DNA from: DASROJ01 sp035646975
Lineage (GTDB): Bacteria > Acidobacteriota > Polarisedimenticolia > JACPZX01 > DASXTC01
Length of the DNA stretch: 11,246 nt
NCBI GenBank assembly: GCA_035646975.1
Contig: DASROJ010000265.1
Coordinates: 1-11,246, forward strand
Direction: 5' to 3'
Below the pieces are notes generated by a model that did not search any database, was not told the origin of the DNA, and saw only the letters and a program-made list of their open reading frames with translations. This document shows, piece after piece, positions 1 through 7,193 of this stretch. The position numbers were made by a program, and so were the translations under genes. How positions within the stretch are numbered: position 1 is the first letter of the stretch; each line of letters opens with the position of its first letter.

Positions 1-567
1 CAGGTCGCGCTGGCCCTGCAGCATGCGCGAGAACTTGGCGAGGTTGGTCTTCAGCCAGTCCTGCTCGGTGTTCTTCTGCGTCGTGTCCTTGAGGTTGCGG
101 ATCATCTCGTTGATGGTGTCCTTCAACGCCGCCACCTCGCCCTGCGTCTCGACCGTGATCGAGCGCGTCAGGTCACCCTGGGTCACCGCCGTCGCCACCT
201 CGGCGATCGCGCGCACCTGCGTGGTCAGGTTCGCCGCGAGCTCGTTCACGTTCTCGGTGAGGCCCTTCCAGATACCCGCGGCGCCCGGCACCTTGGCCTG
301 GCCGCCGAGCTTGCCTTCCACGCCGACTTCGCGTGCGACCGTGGTCACCTGGTCGGCGAAGGTCGCGAGCGTGTTGGTCATGTTGTTGATGGTCTCGGCC
401 AGCGCCGCCACCTCGCCCTTGGCGTTGACGGTGAGCTTCTGCTTGAGGTCGCCGTTGGCGACCGCGGTCACCACCTTGACGATGCCGCGCACCTGCTCGG
501 TGAGGTTGGCGGCCATGACGTTGACGTTGTCGGTCACGCCCTTCCAGGTGCCGGCGACGCCCGGGAC
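1..567 (-). CDS. HAMP-array hybrid histidine kinase, partial (both ends missing)
   Basis: On the minus strand the codons running from about 567 down to 1 encode two consecutive HAMP-type units of 92 residues. Each unit opens with a G-[TI]-W-K motif (codons 552-541 and 276-265) followed by NVN..AANLT.QVR, a GDL turn and GEVA.L..TIN. The stretch ends with DWLKTNLAKF and QGQRDL, the linker that leads into a GAF domain in this kinase family, so the catalytic part should lie beyond the left edge. Multi-HAMP arrays of this kind are cytoplasmic signal-relay segments of hybrid kinases. There is no start codon with a ribosome binding site at the 567 end. Canonical VPGVAG is followed upstream by Phe-Gln rather than the expected GGQA, so homology stops at about 567 and the 5' part is lost. 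A plus-strand reading of this interval is open but is antisense and not HAMP-like. Confidence 0.8.
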
Positions 568-574
568 CTGGAAG
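541..574. repeat. Palindromic junction at the axis of the inverted repeat
   Basis: Nine-base perfect inverted arms (CTTCCAGGT at 541-549 and ACCTGGAAG at 566-574) flank a partly complementary 16-base centre. The centre includes the self-complementary CCCGGG at 560-565. On each strand the arm encodes the G-T-W-K start of a HAMP unit. This is where coding switches strand. The short palindrome is the sort of sequence at which a microhomology-mediated inversion, an amplification chimera or an assembly graph error could join two genes. Confidence 0.75.
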
Positions 575-3500
575 AACCTCACGGAAAACGTCAACGTCAT
601 GGCCGCCAACCTGACCGAGCAGGTGCGCGGCATCGTCAAGGTCGTGACCGCCGTGGCCAACGGCGACCTCAAGCCGAAGCTGACCGTGAACGCGAAAGGA
701 GAGGTCGCGGCGCTCGCCGAGACGATCAACGACATGACCGGCACCCTGGCCACTTTCGCCGACCAGGTGACCACCGTCGCCCACGAAGTCGGCGTGGAAG
801 GGCGTCTTGGAGGTCAGGCGAACGTGCCCGGTGCGGCCGGCACGTGGCGCGATCTGACCGGCAACGTCAACCTGCTGGCGGCGAACCTCACCACGCAGGT
901 GCGCGCCATTGCCGAAGTGGCCACGGCGGTGACCAAGGGCGATCTGACTCGTTCGGTCCAGGTCGAGGCCCGCGGCGAGGTCGCAGAGCTCAAGGACAAC
1001 ATCAACACGATGATCGGCAACCTGCGGCTCACCACCGAGCAGAACACGGAGCAGGACTGGCTCAAGACCAACCTGGCCCGGTTCACCGGAATGATGCAGG
1101 GGCAGCGCGACCTGGCCACGGTCGGGCAGATGCTGCTGTCGGAGCTCACCCTGCTGGTGAACGCGCATCAAGGCGTGATGTACCGCGTGGAGCGGGCCTC
1201 GGAACCGACGCTCGTGCTGGTGGCCAGCTTCGCGGACAGGGGTCATGACGGATACGGGCACTCGATACGTATCGGCGAAGGTCTGATCGGCCAGTGTGTC
1301 ATCGAACGACGGATCATCTTCATCAACGAGCCGCCGCCCGGGACAACCCCGATCCGGTCCGGCATTTTCAAGGCGATCCCGCGCAACATCATCGTCCTGC
1401 CGGTGCTCTTCGAGGGCGAGGTCAAGGCCGTCATCGAGCTGGCCTCGCTGGGCAAGTTCACCGCTTCCCAGATCGCGCTCCTCGAGCAGCTCACCGCGAG
1501 CATCGGCATCGTGCTCAACAGCATCGAGGCGACGATGCAGACCGAAAACCTTCTCAAGCAGTCCCAGCAGCTCGCCACGGAGCTGCAGACCCAGCAGGGG
1601 GAGCTTCAGCAGACCAACGAGCAGCTCGCGCAGAAGGCGCACGAGCTGGCCCTGCAGAACGCCGAGGTCGAGCGCAAGAACCAGGAGATCGAGCAGGCAC
1701 GCCGGGCGCTGGAGGAAAAGGCGAGCGAGCTGGCGTTGACGTCGAAGTACAAGTCGGAATTCCTGGCCAACATGTCCCACGAGCTGCGCACCCCGCTCAA
1801 CAGCATCCTGATCCTGGGCCAGCAGCTCGGCGAGAACCCGGAGGGGAATCTCACGCCCAGGCAGGTCGAGTTCGCCCGCACGATCCATGGGGCCGGCACC
1901 GACCTGTTCAACCTGATCACCGACATCCTGGACCTCTCGAAGATCGAATCCGGGACGGTGACGGTCATGGCCGAGGAGGTCGTGCTGAAGAGCATGGTGG
2001 CTGGCGTGGTCCGGCCATTCCGGCACGAGGCCGAGAACCGGCATCTGTCGCTCGACGTCGAAGTCGATCCCGCGATTGCCCCCACGATCACCACCGACTC
2101 GAAACGGCTCCAGCAGGTGCTCAAGAACCTGCTCTCCAACGCGTTCAAGTTCACCGAACAGGGTGGCGTGAGCTTGCGCGTCTTCTGCCCGTCGTCCGGG
2201 TGGACGCCGGACCATGAGATCCTGAAGCGATCCGCCCAGGTCATCGCCTTCGAGGTTTCGGACACCGGAATCGGGATCCCGCCGGAAAAGCAGCGCATCA
2301 TCTTCGAAGCCTTCCAGCAGGCGGATGCCGGCACCAGCCGCAAGTTCGGCGGCACCGGTCTCGGACTGGCGATCAGCCGCGAGCTCGCGGGTCTGCTGGG
2401 CGGCGAGATCCGCCTGCGCAGCGCGCCGGGCCAGGGCAGCACGTTCACCTTCTACCTCCCGCAGGTCTACGCGGGGGCCTCCACTGGCGGCGGCATGACG
2501 GTCGACCTGGACTCCAGCGCGGGACGCCCGACGATCCCCTTCACCCCCGTGCGCGCCGGTGAACGGGTGGCCCCTCCGTTTCGCGACGATCGAGCCTCGC
2601 TGGCCGAGGGTGACGCCGTGCTGCTGATCGTGGAGGATGATCCGCACTACATGATGCTGATGGTCGATCAGGCGCGTGCCCAGGGTTTCAAGGTGCTGGT
2701 GACCTCCCGGGGCGGGGAGGCCCTGGCGCTCGCCCGGGAGTTCAAGCCCACCGCGGTCTCGCTGGATGTGTTCCTGCCCGACATGCTCGGCTGGACCGTC
2801 CTGAGCCAGCTCAAGCAGGATCCTGACCTGAGACACATTCCGGTCCAGATCGTCTCCGTGCACGAAGACCGCCAGCACGGGCTCGCCCGTGGCGCCTTGA
2901 GCTTCATTCCGAAACCCACGACCCCCGACAGCCTCAGAGAGGCCATGTCCCGGATAAAGACTTTCTCGGAGCCGCGCTCCCGCCGGCTGCTCGTCGTGGA
3001 GGACAACGCCGCCGAACGGATGAGCATCACGGAGCTGCTCGATCACGACGACGTCGAGATTCATACGGTCGGAACCGGCCGGGAAGCGCTCGACGAGCTG
3101 CGCGAGAAGGCCTACGACTGCGTGGTGCTCGATCTGCGTCTGCCCGACATGTCGGGGTTCCAGGTGCTCGAGCATCTTCGCGACGAGCCCGCGCTGTCCG
3201 ACATCCCGGTCGTTGTCTTCACGGGAAAGGAGCTATCCCCCGAGGAGGATGCGCGCCTTCGCATGCTGGCCCGAAGCGTCGTCGTCAAGGGGGTCGAGTC
3301 GCCGGAGCGTCTGCTCGATGAAACCGCCTTGTTCCTGCACCGCGCGCTCGACGACCTTCCCGTGGAGAAGCGCGCCATGCTGGACCGGCTGCATCGATCC
3401 GATGCCGACCTGCTGGGCAAGAAGGTGCTCGTCGTGGACGACGACGTCCGAAACATCTTCGCGCTGAGCAGCCTGCTGGAGCGCCACGGAATGGAGGTCC

Positions 3501-3784
3501 TGACGGCGGGCACCGGGCTCGATGCCATCGCCACCATTCATGCGACGACCGATCTCTCCATCGTGCTCATGGACATCATGATGCCCGGCATGGAGGGGTA
3601 TCAGATCATGCGCGAGATTCGAAAGGATCCCAGATTCAGCAAGTTGCCCATCATCGCGCTCACCGCCAAGGCGATGAAAGGGGATCGGGAGAAGTGCATG
3701 GAGGCCGGGGCGTCGGACTACCTGGCCAAGCCGGTCAACACCGATCAGCTGCTTTCCGCGTTGCGCATGTGGCTGCATCGATGA
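563..3784 (+). CDS. Hybrid histidine kinase: HAMP repeats-GAF-HisKA-HATPase-REC-REC-REC, 5' end missing
   Basis: This is a cytoplasmic-type hybrid sensor kinase. In order: two 92-residue HAMP units (GTWK at 563, GTWR at 839), a DWLKTNL linker (about 1055), a GAF domain (about 1115-1530), a Gln/Glu-rich coiled coil (1540-1740), HisKA with the SHELRTPLN H-box (phospho-His codon 1778), and HATPase_c with N-box Asn (codon 2138), DTGIGI (2261) and GGTGLGL (about 2348). Three receivers follow, with phospho-Asp codons 2765, 3131 and 3572. The receiver conserved Lys is present in each, though in the second it is followed by Gly, not Pro. The open frame continues upstream to an ATG at 23, but positions 23-562 are antisense of another HAMP gene, so that start is false. 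Known relatives carry longer HAMP arrays, so the N-terminus is probably missing. The stop overlaps the next start (ATGA), implying translational coupling. Confidence 0.88.
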   Translation, partial: GTWKNLTENVNVMAANLTEQVRGIVKVVTAVANGDLKPKLTVNAKGEVAALAETINDMTGTLATFADQVTTVAHEVGVEGRLGGQANVPGAAGTWRDLTGNVNLLAANLTTQVRAIAEVATAVTKGDLTRSVQVEARGEVAELKDNINTMIGNLRLTTEQNTEQDWLKTNLARFTGMMQGQRDLATVGQMLLSELTLLVNAHQGVMYRVERASEPTLVLVASFADRGHDGYGHSIRIGEGLIGQCVIERRIIFINEPPPGTTPIRSGIFKAIPRNIIVLPVLFEGEVKAVIELASLGKFTASQIALLEQLTASIGIVLNSIEATMQTENLLKQSQQLATELQTQQGELQQTNEQLAQKAHELALQNAEVERKNQEIEQARRALEEKASELALTSKYKSEFLANMSHELRTPLNSILILGQQLGENPEGNLTPRQVEFARTIHGAGTDLFNLITDILDLSKIESGTVTVMAEEVVLKSMVAGVVRPFRHEAENRHLSLDVEVDPAIAPTITTDSKRLQQVLKNLLSNAFKFTEQGGVSLRVFCPSSGWTPDHEILKRSAQVIAFEVSDTGIGIPPEKQRIIFEAFQQADAGTSRKFGGTGLGLAISRELAGLLGGEIRLRSAPGQGSTFTFYLPQVYAGASTGGGMTVDLDSSAGRPTIPFTPVRAGERVAPPFRDDRASLAEGDAVLLIVEDDPHYMMLMVDQARAQGFKVLVTSRGGEALALAREFKPTAVSLDVFLPDMLGWTVLSQLKQDPDLRHIPVQIVSVHEDRQHGLARGALSFIPKPTTPDSLREAMSRIKTFSEPRSRRLLVVEDNAAERMSITELLDHDDVEIHTVGTGREALDELREKAYDCVVLDLRLPDMSGFQVLEHLRDEPALSDIPVVVFTGKELSPEEDARLRMLARSVVVKGVESPERLLDETALFLHRALDDLPVEKRAMLDRLHRSDADLLGKKVLVVDDDVRNIFALSSLLERHGMEVLTAGTGLDAIATIHATTDLSIVLMDIMMPGMEGYQIMREIRKDPRFSKLPIIALTAKAMKGDREKCMEAGASDYLAKPVNTDQLLSALRMWLHR

Positions 3785-5478
3785 GCTCCGGAGGATCCGT
3801 GGAGCCCCGCGAAAAGGTCAATATCCTGCTGGTGGACGACCAGCCCGGCAAGCTGATCACCTATGAAGTGATGCTCGCCGAGCTGGGAGAGAATCTCATC
3901 AAGGCGAACTCCGGCCGGGAAGCCCTGGAGGTGCTCCTCAAGACCGAGATCACGGTCATCCTCATGGACGTCAGCATGCCGGACCTCGACGGCTTCGAGT
4001 TGGCGGAAATCATCCGGCAGCATCCCCGGTACAAGAAAACGGCGATTATCTTCGTATCGGCCGTGCACATGTCGGACGTCGATCGTCTCAGGGGATACGC
4101 GTCGGGTGCGGTGGACTATGTCTCGGTGCCGGTCGTCCCCGAGATCCTGCGGGCCAAGGTGAGCGTCTTTGTCGAGCTGTACCGCCAGACCCGCGAGGCG
4201 GAGCGGCTCAACCGGGAGCTCGAGGAACGCGTCGATCGACGGACCGCAGAGCTGCAGCAGGCGATGTCGAAACAGGTCGACCTGTCCCGGCAACTGCGCG
4301 AGGCCGACCGGCGAAAGGATGACTTCCTGGCGCTGCTCGCGCATGAGCTGCGCAATCCGCTGGCATCCCTGCGCAACGCCGCAAGCATCATGTCGCTCAA
4401 GGAGATCGACGACTCCGAGCTTGTCTGGTGCCGCGACATGGTCGATCGGCAGACCTGCCACCTGACGCGGCTGGTCGACGACCTGCTCGATGTCTCGAGA
4501 ATCACGCAGGGGAAGATCGCGCTGCGGCGGGAGTCGATCAATCTCGCGGAGATCGTGGCAGGCGCGGTGGAGATCAGCCGGCCTTACATCGACACGCGCG
4601 GCCACGAGCTGAATGTCACACTGCCCGACCAGCCCGTGATGCTGCACGGCGACTCGGCGCGGCTGATACAAATCGTCGCCAACCTGCTGAACAACGCCGC
4701 GAAATTCCAGAACGAGCACGGCCGGATCGAGCTGACGGTTGAACGCGACGAGGACGAAGTGATCTTCGTCATCAAGGACTGCGGCTTCGGGATCTCCTCC
4801 GAATCCCTTCCCAGGGTTTTCGATCTCTTCGCGCAGGGCGATCATGCCCTGCAGTACCCCCACGGGGGCCTGGGCATCGGACTGTCGCTGGTCAAGTCGC
4901 TGGTCGGGATGCACGGTGGCACGGTCGGAGTGAGGAGCGAGGGGCTCGGTCTCGGCAGCGAGTTCACGGTGCGCCTGCCTTGCCAGCTCGCTGCCGAGCC
5001 TGCAACGACATCCCGCGTGAATGCGCCGACGAACGGCCACGGCGCCCCGGCGCTTCGGATCCTCGTGGTCGACGACAACCAGGACGCGGCCCTGAGTCTC
5101 GCGCTTTTCCTTCGTTTGAGCGGCCATGAAGTCATGCTCGCGAGCGAGGGGGAAACGGCCGTTGAAATCGCCACGAAGAGCGCTCCCGAGATCGTGTTCC
5201 TGGACATCGGGCTGCCCGGAATGGACGGCTACGAGGTGTGCCGTCGCATCCGGGCACAGGGACCGGAGGAAATCAGGATCATCGCGATGACCGGCTATGG
5301 CCAGGAGCGTGACCGTCTGCGCACGGCGGCCGCGGGATTCGACGCCCACATGGTCAAACCGGTGGAACCCGGTGAACTCCTGCGGCAGGTGGCGTACTTC
5401 GGTGAGAAAAGCCGCGAAGCCAGACTGGCCGCGGGCAAGCCAACCGTCGACCGGGTTGATGAAAAGGTGACGGAATGA
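3781..5478 (+). CDS. Hybrid histidine kinase/response regulator, REC-HisKA-HATPase-REC
   Basis: A 565-residue protein. The ATG at 3781 is chosen because it overlaps the previous stop as ATGA and starts just before the receiver; an open extension to 3694 lies inside the upstream REC domain. Domains: N-terminal receiver (acidic pair D19-D20, phospho-Asp D63), a coiled coil with EERVDRRTAEL (about 145-170), HisKA with AHELRNPL (phospho-His H188), HATPase_c with N-box around N301-N305, G1 box DCGFGI (D333) and G2 box GGLGIGLSL, then a C-terminal receiver from about residue 425 (phospho-Asp D475, KP near the end). No membrane segment is seen, so the protein should be soluble and take its input by phosphotransfer to the first receiver or by protein contact. 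The first receiver has VP (V116-P117) where receivers usually have Lys-Pro. It probably works with the kinase upstream. Confidence 0.92.
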   Translation: MSSGGSVEPREKVNILLVDDQPGKLITYEVMLAELGENLIKANSGREALEVLLKTEITVILMDVSMPDLDGFELAEIIRQHPRYKKTAIIFVSAVHMSDVDRLRGYASGAVDYVSVPVVPEILRAKVSVFVELYRQTREAERLNRELEERVDRRTAELQQAMSKQVDLSRQLREADRRKDDFLALLAHELRNPLASLRNAASIMSLKEIDDSELVWCRDMVDRQTCHLTRLVDDLLDVSRITQGKIALRRESINLAEIVAGAVEISRPYIDTRGHELNVTLPDQPVMLHGDSARLIQIVANLLNNAAKFQNEHGRIELTVERDEDEVIFVIKDCGFGISSESLPRVFDLFAQGDHALQYPHGGLGIGLSLVKSLVGMHGGTVGVRSEGLGLGSEFTVRLPCQLAAEPATTSRVNAPTNGHGAPALRILVVDDNQDAALSLALFLRLSGHEVMLASEGETAVEIATKSAPEIVFLDIGLPGMDGYEVCRRIRAQGPEEIRIIAMTGYGQERDRLRTAAAGFDAHMVKPVEPGELLRQVAYFGEKSREARLAAGKPTVDRVDEKVTE

Positions 5479-5492
5479 ACGACGGAACGATC

Positions 5493-5501
5493 GGGGGGGA
5501 G
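5493..5501 (+). promoter_or_regulatory. Ribosome binding site for the PAS kinase
   Basis: A G-rich Shine-Dalgarno (GGGGGGGAG) ends 5 nt before the ATG at 5507 and fixes that start. It lies in the 28-nt gap after the preceding kinase stop, so the gene is probably co-transcribed with it. Confidence 0.7.
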
Positions 5502-5506
5502 CTGTC

Positions 5507-6607
5507 ATGTCGAGCAGAGTAATGAATCAGGGCAGCAACCCGCCGGATCCACCTTCCCTCATGGAGCACCATGAGTTCCGCGCGGCTCGTTTCGCCGGCG
5601 CGGTCTTCTACCGCCGGGATCTCCCCGGCGACATCGTGCTGTGGACTCGGGGCCTTCAGTCGCTCATCGGATCCGCTCCGCCGGCCGGGCGTTCGACACA
5701 GGGCTGGTGGCTCGAGCGCATCCATCCCGAGGATCGGCAGACCTACGATGGCGCGACGGCGCTGTTCCTGGAATCCGGCTGGCAGATGAACGTCGAGTAC
5801 CGCGTGAGAACGCACGACGACCAATGGGTCCGCCTGGTGGACGAAGCGGTGGTCGTGCGTGATGAGACGTCGGGGGCCGCCCACCTCATGGGATCGTTGC
5901 ATCTGATCTGCGGACCGGAAACCGCGGATACGGTCGAGCAGGCCATCGAGGGATTCCTCCGGAGGATCTTCCATGACATGCGCACCCCGCTCGGTTCGAT
6001 CCTCATCTGGCTCCAGGTCCTGAGACTCGGGGGGCCGGGGCAGTCGGAATCTGCGGGGGCACTCGACGCGATCCAGAAGAGCGTCGGCATGCTCGAAGGG
6101 TTCATCGACGACCTCGTCGCCTACTCGCGCATGGCCGCCCGCGCGGTCCATCTCCAGCTCAATCCCCTGCGGCCGGCAGCCATCATCGAGTCGGCCCTCG
6201 AAGCCTCCAAACCGCTGGCGGCAACCGGTTCAGTTCAGCTGACCAGTACGCTCGACGCGATGGTCGGGCCGATCGCGGGGGATGCGGAGCGCATCCGGCT
6301 GCTGGTGCGTGCGCTGCTGTCGAACTCCATCTCGTTCACGCCGCCGGGTGGCGAAGTGAATGTCAGCCTGACGCGATCGGATTTCTGCGCGCGCATCACT
6401 GTTCGCGATGACGGCCCCGGGATCGGCGACGATCTCATCCGCATCGCGGGGGGCTATCCCGCGGCCTCCGAACGCTGCCAGGGAATGAGCCTGCATCTCG
6501 CCATGGTCCTGGCCCTGCTTCATGGAGGCACCCTGACCGCCTCGGGCGAGGCGGTGGGCAACACCTTCACCGTGCTGATACCGCTGATGTCCCAGCCCGT
6601 GGCGTGA
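5507..6607 (+). CDS. PAS domain sensor histidine kinase with degenerate G2 box
   Basis: A 366-residue soluble kinase-like protein with no receiver. Residues about 25-130 resemble a PAS_3 fold, including the typical W..RIHPEDR stretch and a VEYRVRTHDDQWV..VDEA strand pair. A HisKA dimerisation domain follows, with the H-box FHDMRTPLGS (phospho-His H156), then HATPase_c with N-box Asn N273 and G1 box DDGPGI (D301). The region that should hold the F-box and the GxGLGL G2 motif instead reads CQGMSLHLAM (about residues 324-333), so only one glycine of the ATP-lid motif remains. The C-terminal GNTFTVLIPL strand is intact, so the gene is not truncated. It lies 28 nt after a hybrid kinase and is likely in the same operon. 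It could be a weak kinase, a phosphatase or a pseudokinase partner for its neighbours. Confidence 0.88.
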   Translation: MSSRVMNQGSNPPDPPSLMEHHEFRAARFAGAVFYRRDLPGDIVLWTRGLQSLIGSAPPAGRSTQGWWLERIHPEDRQTYDGATALFLESGWQMNVEYRVRTHDDQWVRLVDEAVVVRDETSGAAHLMGSLHLICGPETADTVEQAIEGFLRRIFHDMRTPLGSILIWLQVLRLGGPGQSESAGALDAIQKSVGMLEGFIDDLVAYSRMAARAVHLQLNPLRPAAIIESALEASKPLAATGSVQLTSTLDAMVGPIAGDAERIRLLVRALLSNSISFTPPGGEVNVSLTRSDFCARITVRDDGPGIGDDLIRIAGGYPAASERCQGMSLHLAMVLALLHGGTLTASGEAVGNTFTVLIPLMSQPVA

Positions 6608-6611
6608 GATT

Positions 6612-6642
6612 CGGCGGGGTGCTGACAGGCACCCGCGCGCCG
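6612..6642. terminator. Possible bidirectional terminator hairpin between convergent genes
   Basis: GGGTGC (6617-6622) and GCACCC (6629-6634) form a 6-bp stem with a 6-nt loop. It can be extended by CGGCG (6612-6616) with CGCCG (6638-6642) across a 3-nt bulge. It fills the gap between the stop codons of two convergent genes (6607 and 6643). There is no T-run on either side, so intrinsic termination is uncertain. Confidence 0.4.
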
Positions 6643-7089
6643 TCAATGCACCGTCGGCTCGTCGTCATCCTCGGCAGCGGCGCCGTCATGCGCTTCGGCG
6701 GGAACCTGCGAGGCGTGGTGGAGGATCATCTTCCAGCCATCGGTGGCGTGGATGAAAAGATTGGTGGCTCTGGCCAGCGTCAGCCCGGCGGTGTCGTTGC
6801 CCGAGGTGATCGTCTCGAGACAGCAGACCCAGGCCATGTCCCCCTCCACCCGCACCTTGACCTCGGACGGCTCCACGGTCAGGCTGGTGGTGTTGGCGAA
6901 GATGATGTCCCAGGACTGCCGGATGACCTCCCAGCCTTCGATGACCTCCCAGCCCGGATGAATGCACCGCACGCCTTCGTCGTGTGACCAGATGGCGTCC
7001 ATCGCCTCGATGTCCAGGTTGGTCAGGGCGCGGTAGAAGCGCTCGTTGGAAAGTTTGATCGCGGTGATTTCCTCTTCCATGATCTTCAC
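6643..7089 (-). CDS. NTF2-like / SnoaL-like domain protein
   Basis: A 148-residue protein from the GTG at 7087-7089, or 145 from the ATG at 7078-7080. A GAGGGG-type Shine-Dalgarno lies 10 nt before the GTG, which slightly favours it. An N-terminal helix (ERFYRALTNLDIEAMDAIW) is followed by VRCIHPGWEVIEGWEVIRQSW and then alternating beta strands ending WKMILHHAS. This is the pattern of the cone-shaped NTF2/SnoaL_3 fold, often annotated as nuclear transport factor 2 family protein. Members range from small-ligand binders to enzymes, and no specific substrate can be assigned. The last 18 residues are a low-complexity acidic tail (AAAEDDDEP) outside the fold. The gene lies about 105 nt downstream of the small membrane protein gene on the same strand, so it may be the last gene of that transcript or separately expressed. 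It converges with the kinase operon. Confidence 0.85.
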   Translation of the reverse strand: MKIMEEEITAIKLSNERFYRALTNLDIEAMDAIWSHDEGVRCIHPGWEVIEGWEVIRQSWDIIFANTTSLTVEPSEVKVRVEGDMAWVCCLETITSGNDTAGLTLARATNLFIHATDGWKMILHHASQVPAEAHDGAAAEDDDEPTVH

Positions 7090-7193
7090 TCGACGATGGC
7101 CCCCTCATGCGCCCGGGCGACCGCAGGAATCCCCGGTCGGGCGTGGGGCAAGGATAGACGCAGGCGCGGGAATGATCCACACCCGGGACGGTG

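Larger units (their letters stand above)
1..1114. repeat. Large imperfect inverted repeat formed by two head-to-head HAMP-array halves
   Basis: The protein read on the minus strand from 552 to 1 and the protein read on the plus strand from 563 to 1114 are both 184 residues. They align end to end without gaps, and by hand count differ at about 31 positions (roughly 83% identity). The symmetry axis is at 557/558. Both also contain an internal direct repeat with a 276-nt period (one HAMP unit). The arms differ at many synonymous as well as non-synonymous sites, so this is not a simple mirrored read of one molecule. The arms carry homologous parts of two related kinase genes. Confidence 0.85.

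Noticed and set aside
1..1114. Invertible phase-variation switch
   Set aside because: The inverted arms abut with almost no spacer, so recombination between them would flip only the short centre. No recombinase gene or recognisable recombination site is present in the window.
173..3175. 1000-codon minus-strand open frame antisense to the large kinase
   Set aside because: It is composed of His/Arg/Gly/Gln-rich sequence typical of GC-rich shadow frames. Its opposite strand encodes GAF, kinase and receiver domains, and from 552 leftwards it is out of frame with the true HAMP reading.
3694..3780. Upstream extension of the second hybrid kinase to ATG 3694
   Set aside because: The added 29 residues lie inside the last receiver of the preceding gene and do not extend any domain; the ATGA overlap at 3781 is the better start.
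3745..5508. 587-codon minus-strand open frame opposite the second hybrid kinase
   Set aside because: Low-complexity Arg/His/Leu/Gln composition with no recognisable domain, fully antisense to a gene with intact kinase motifs.
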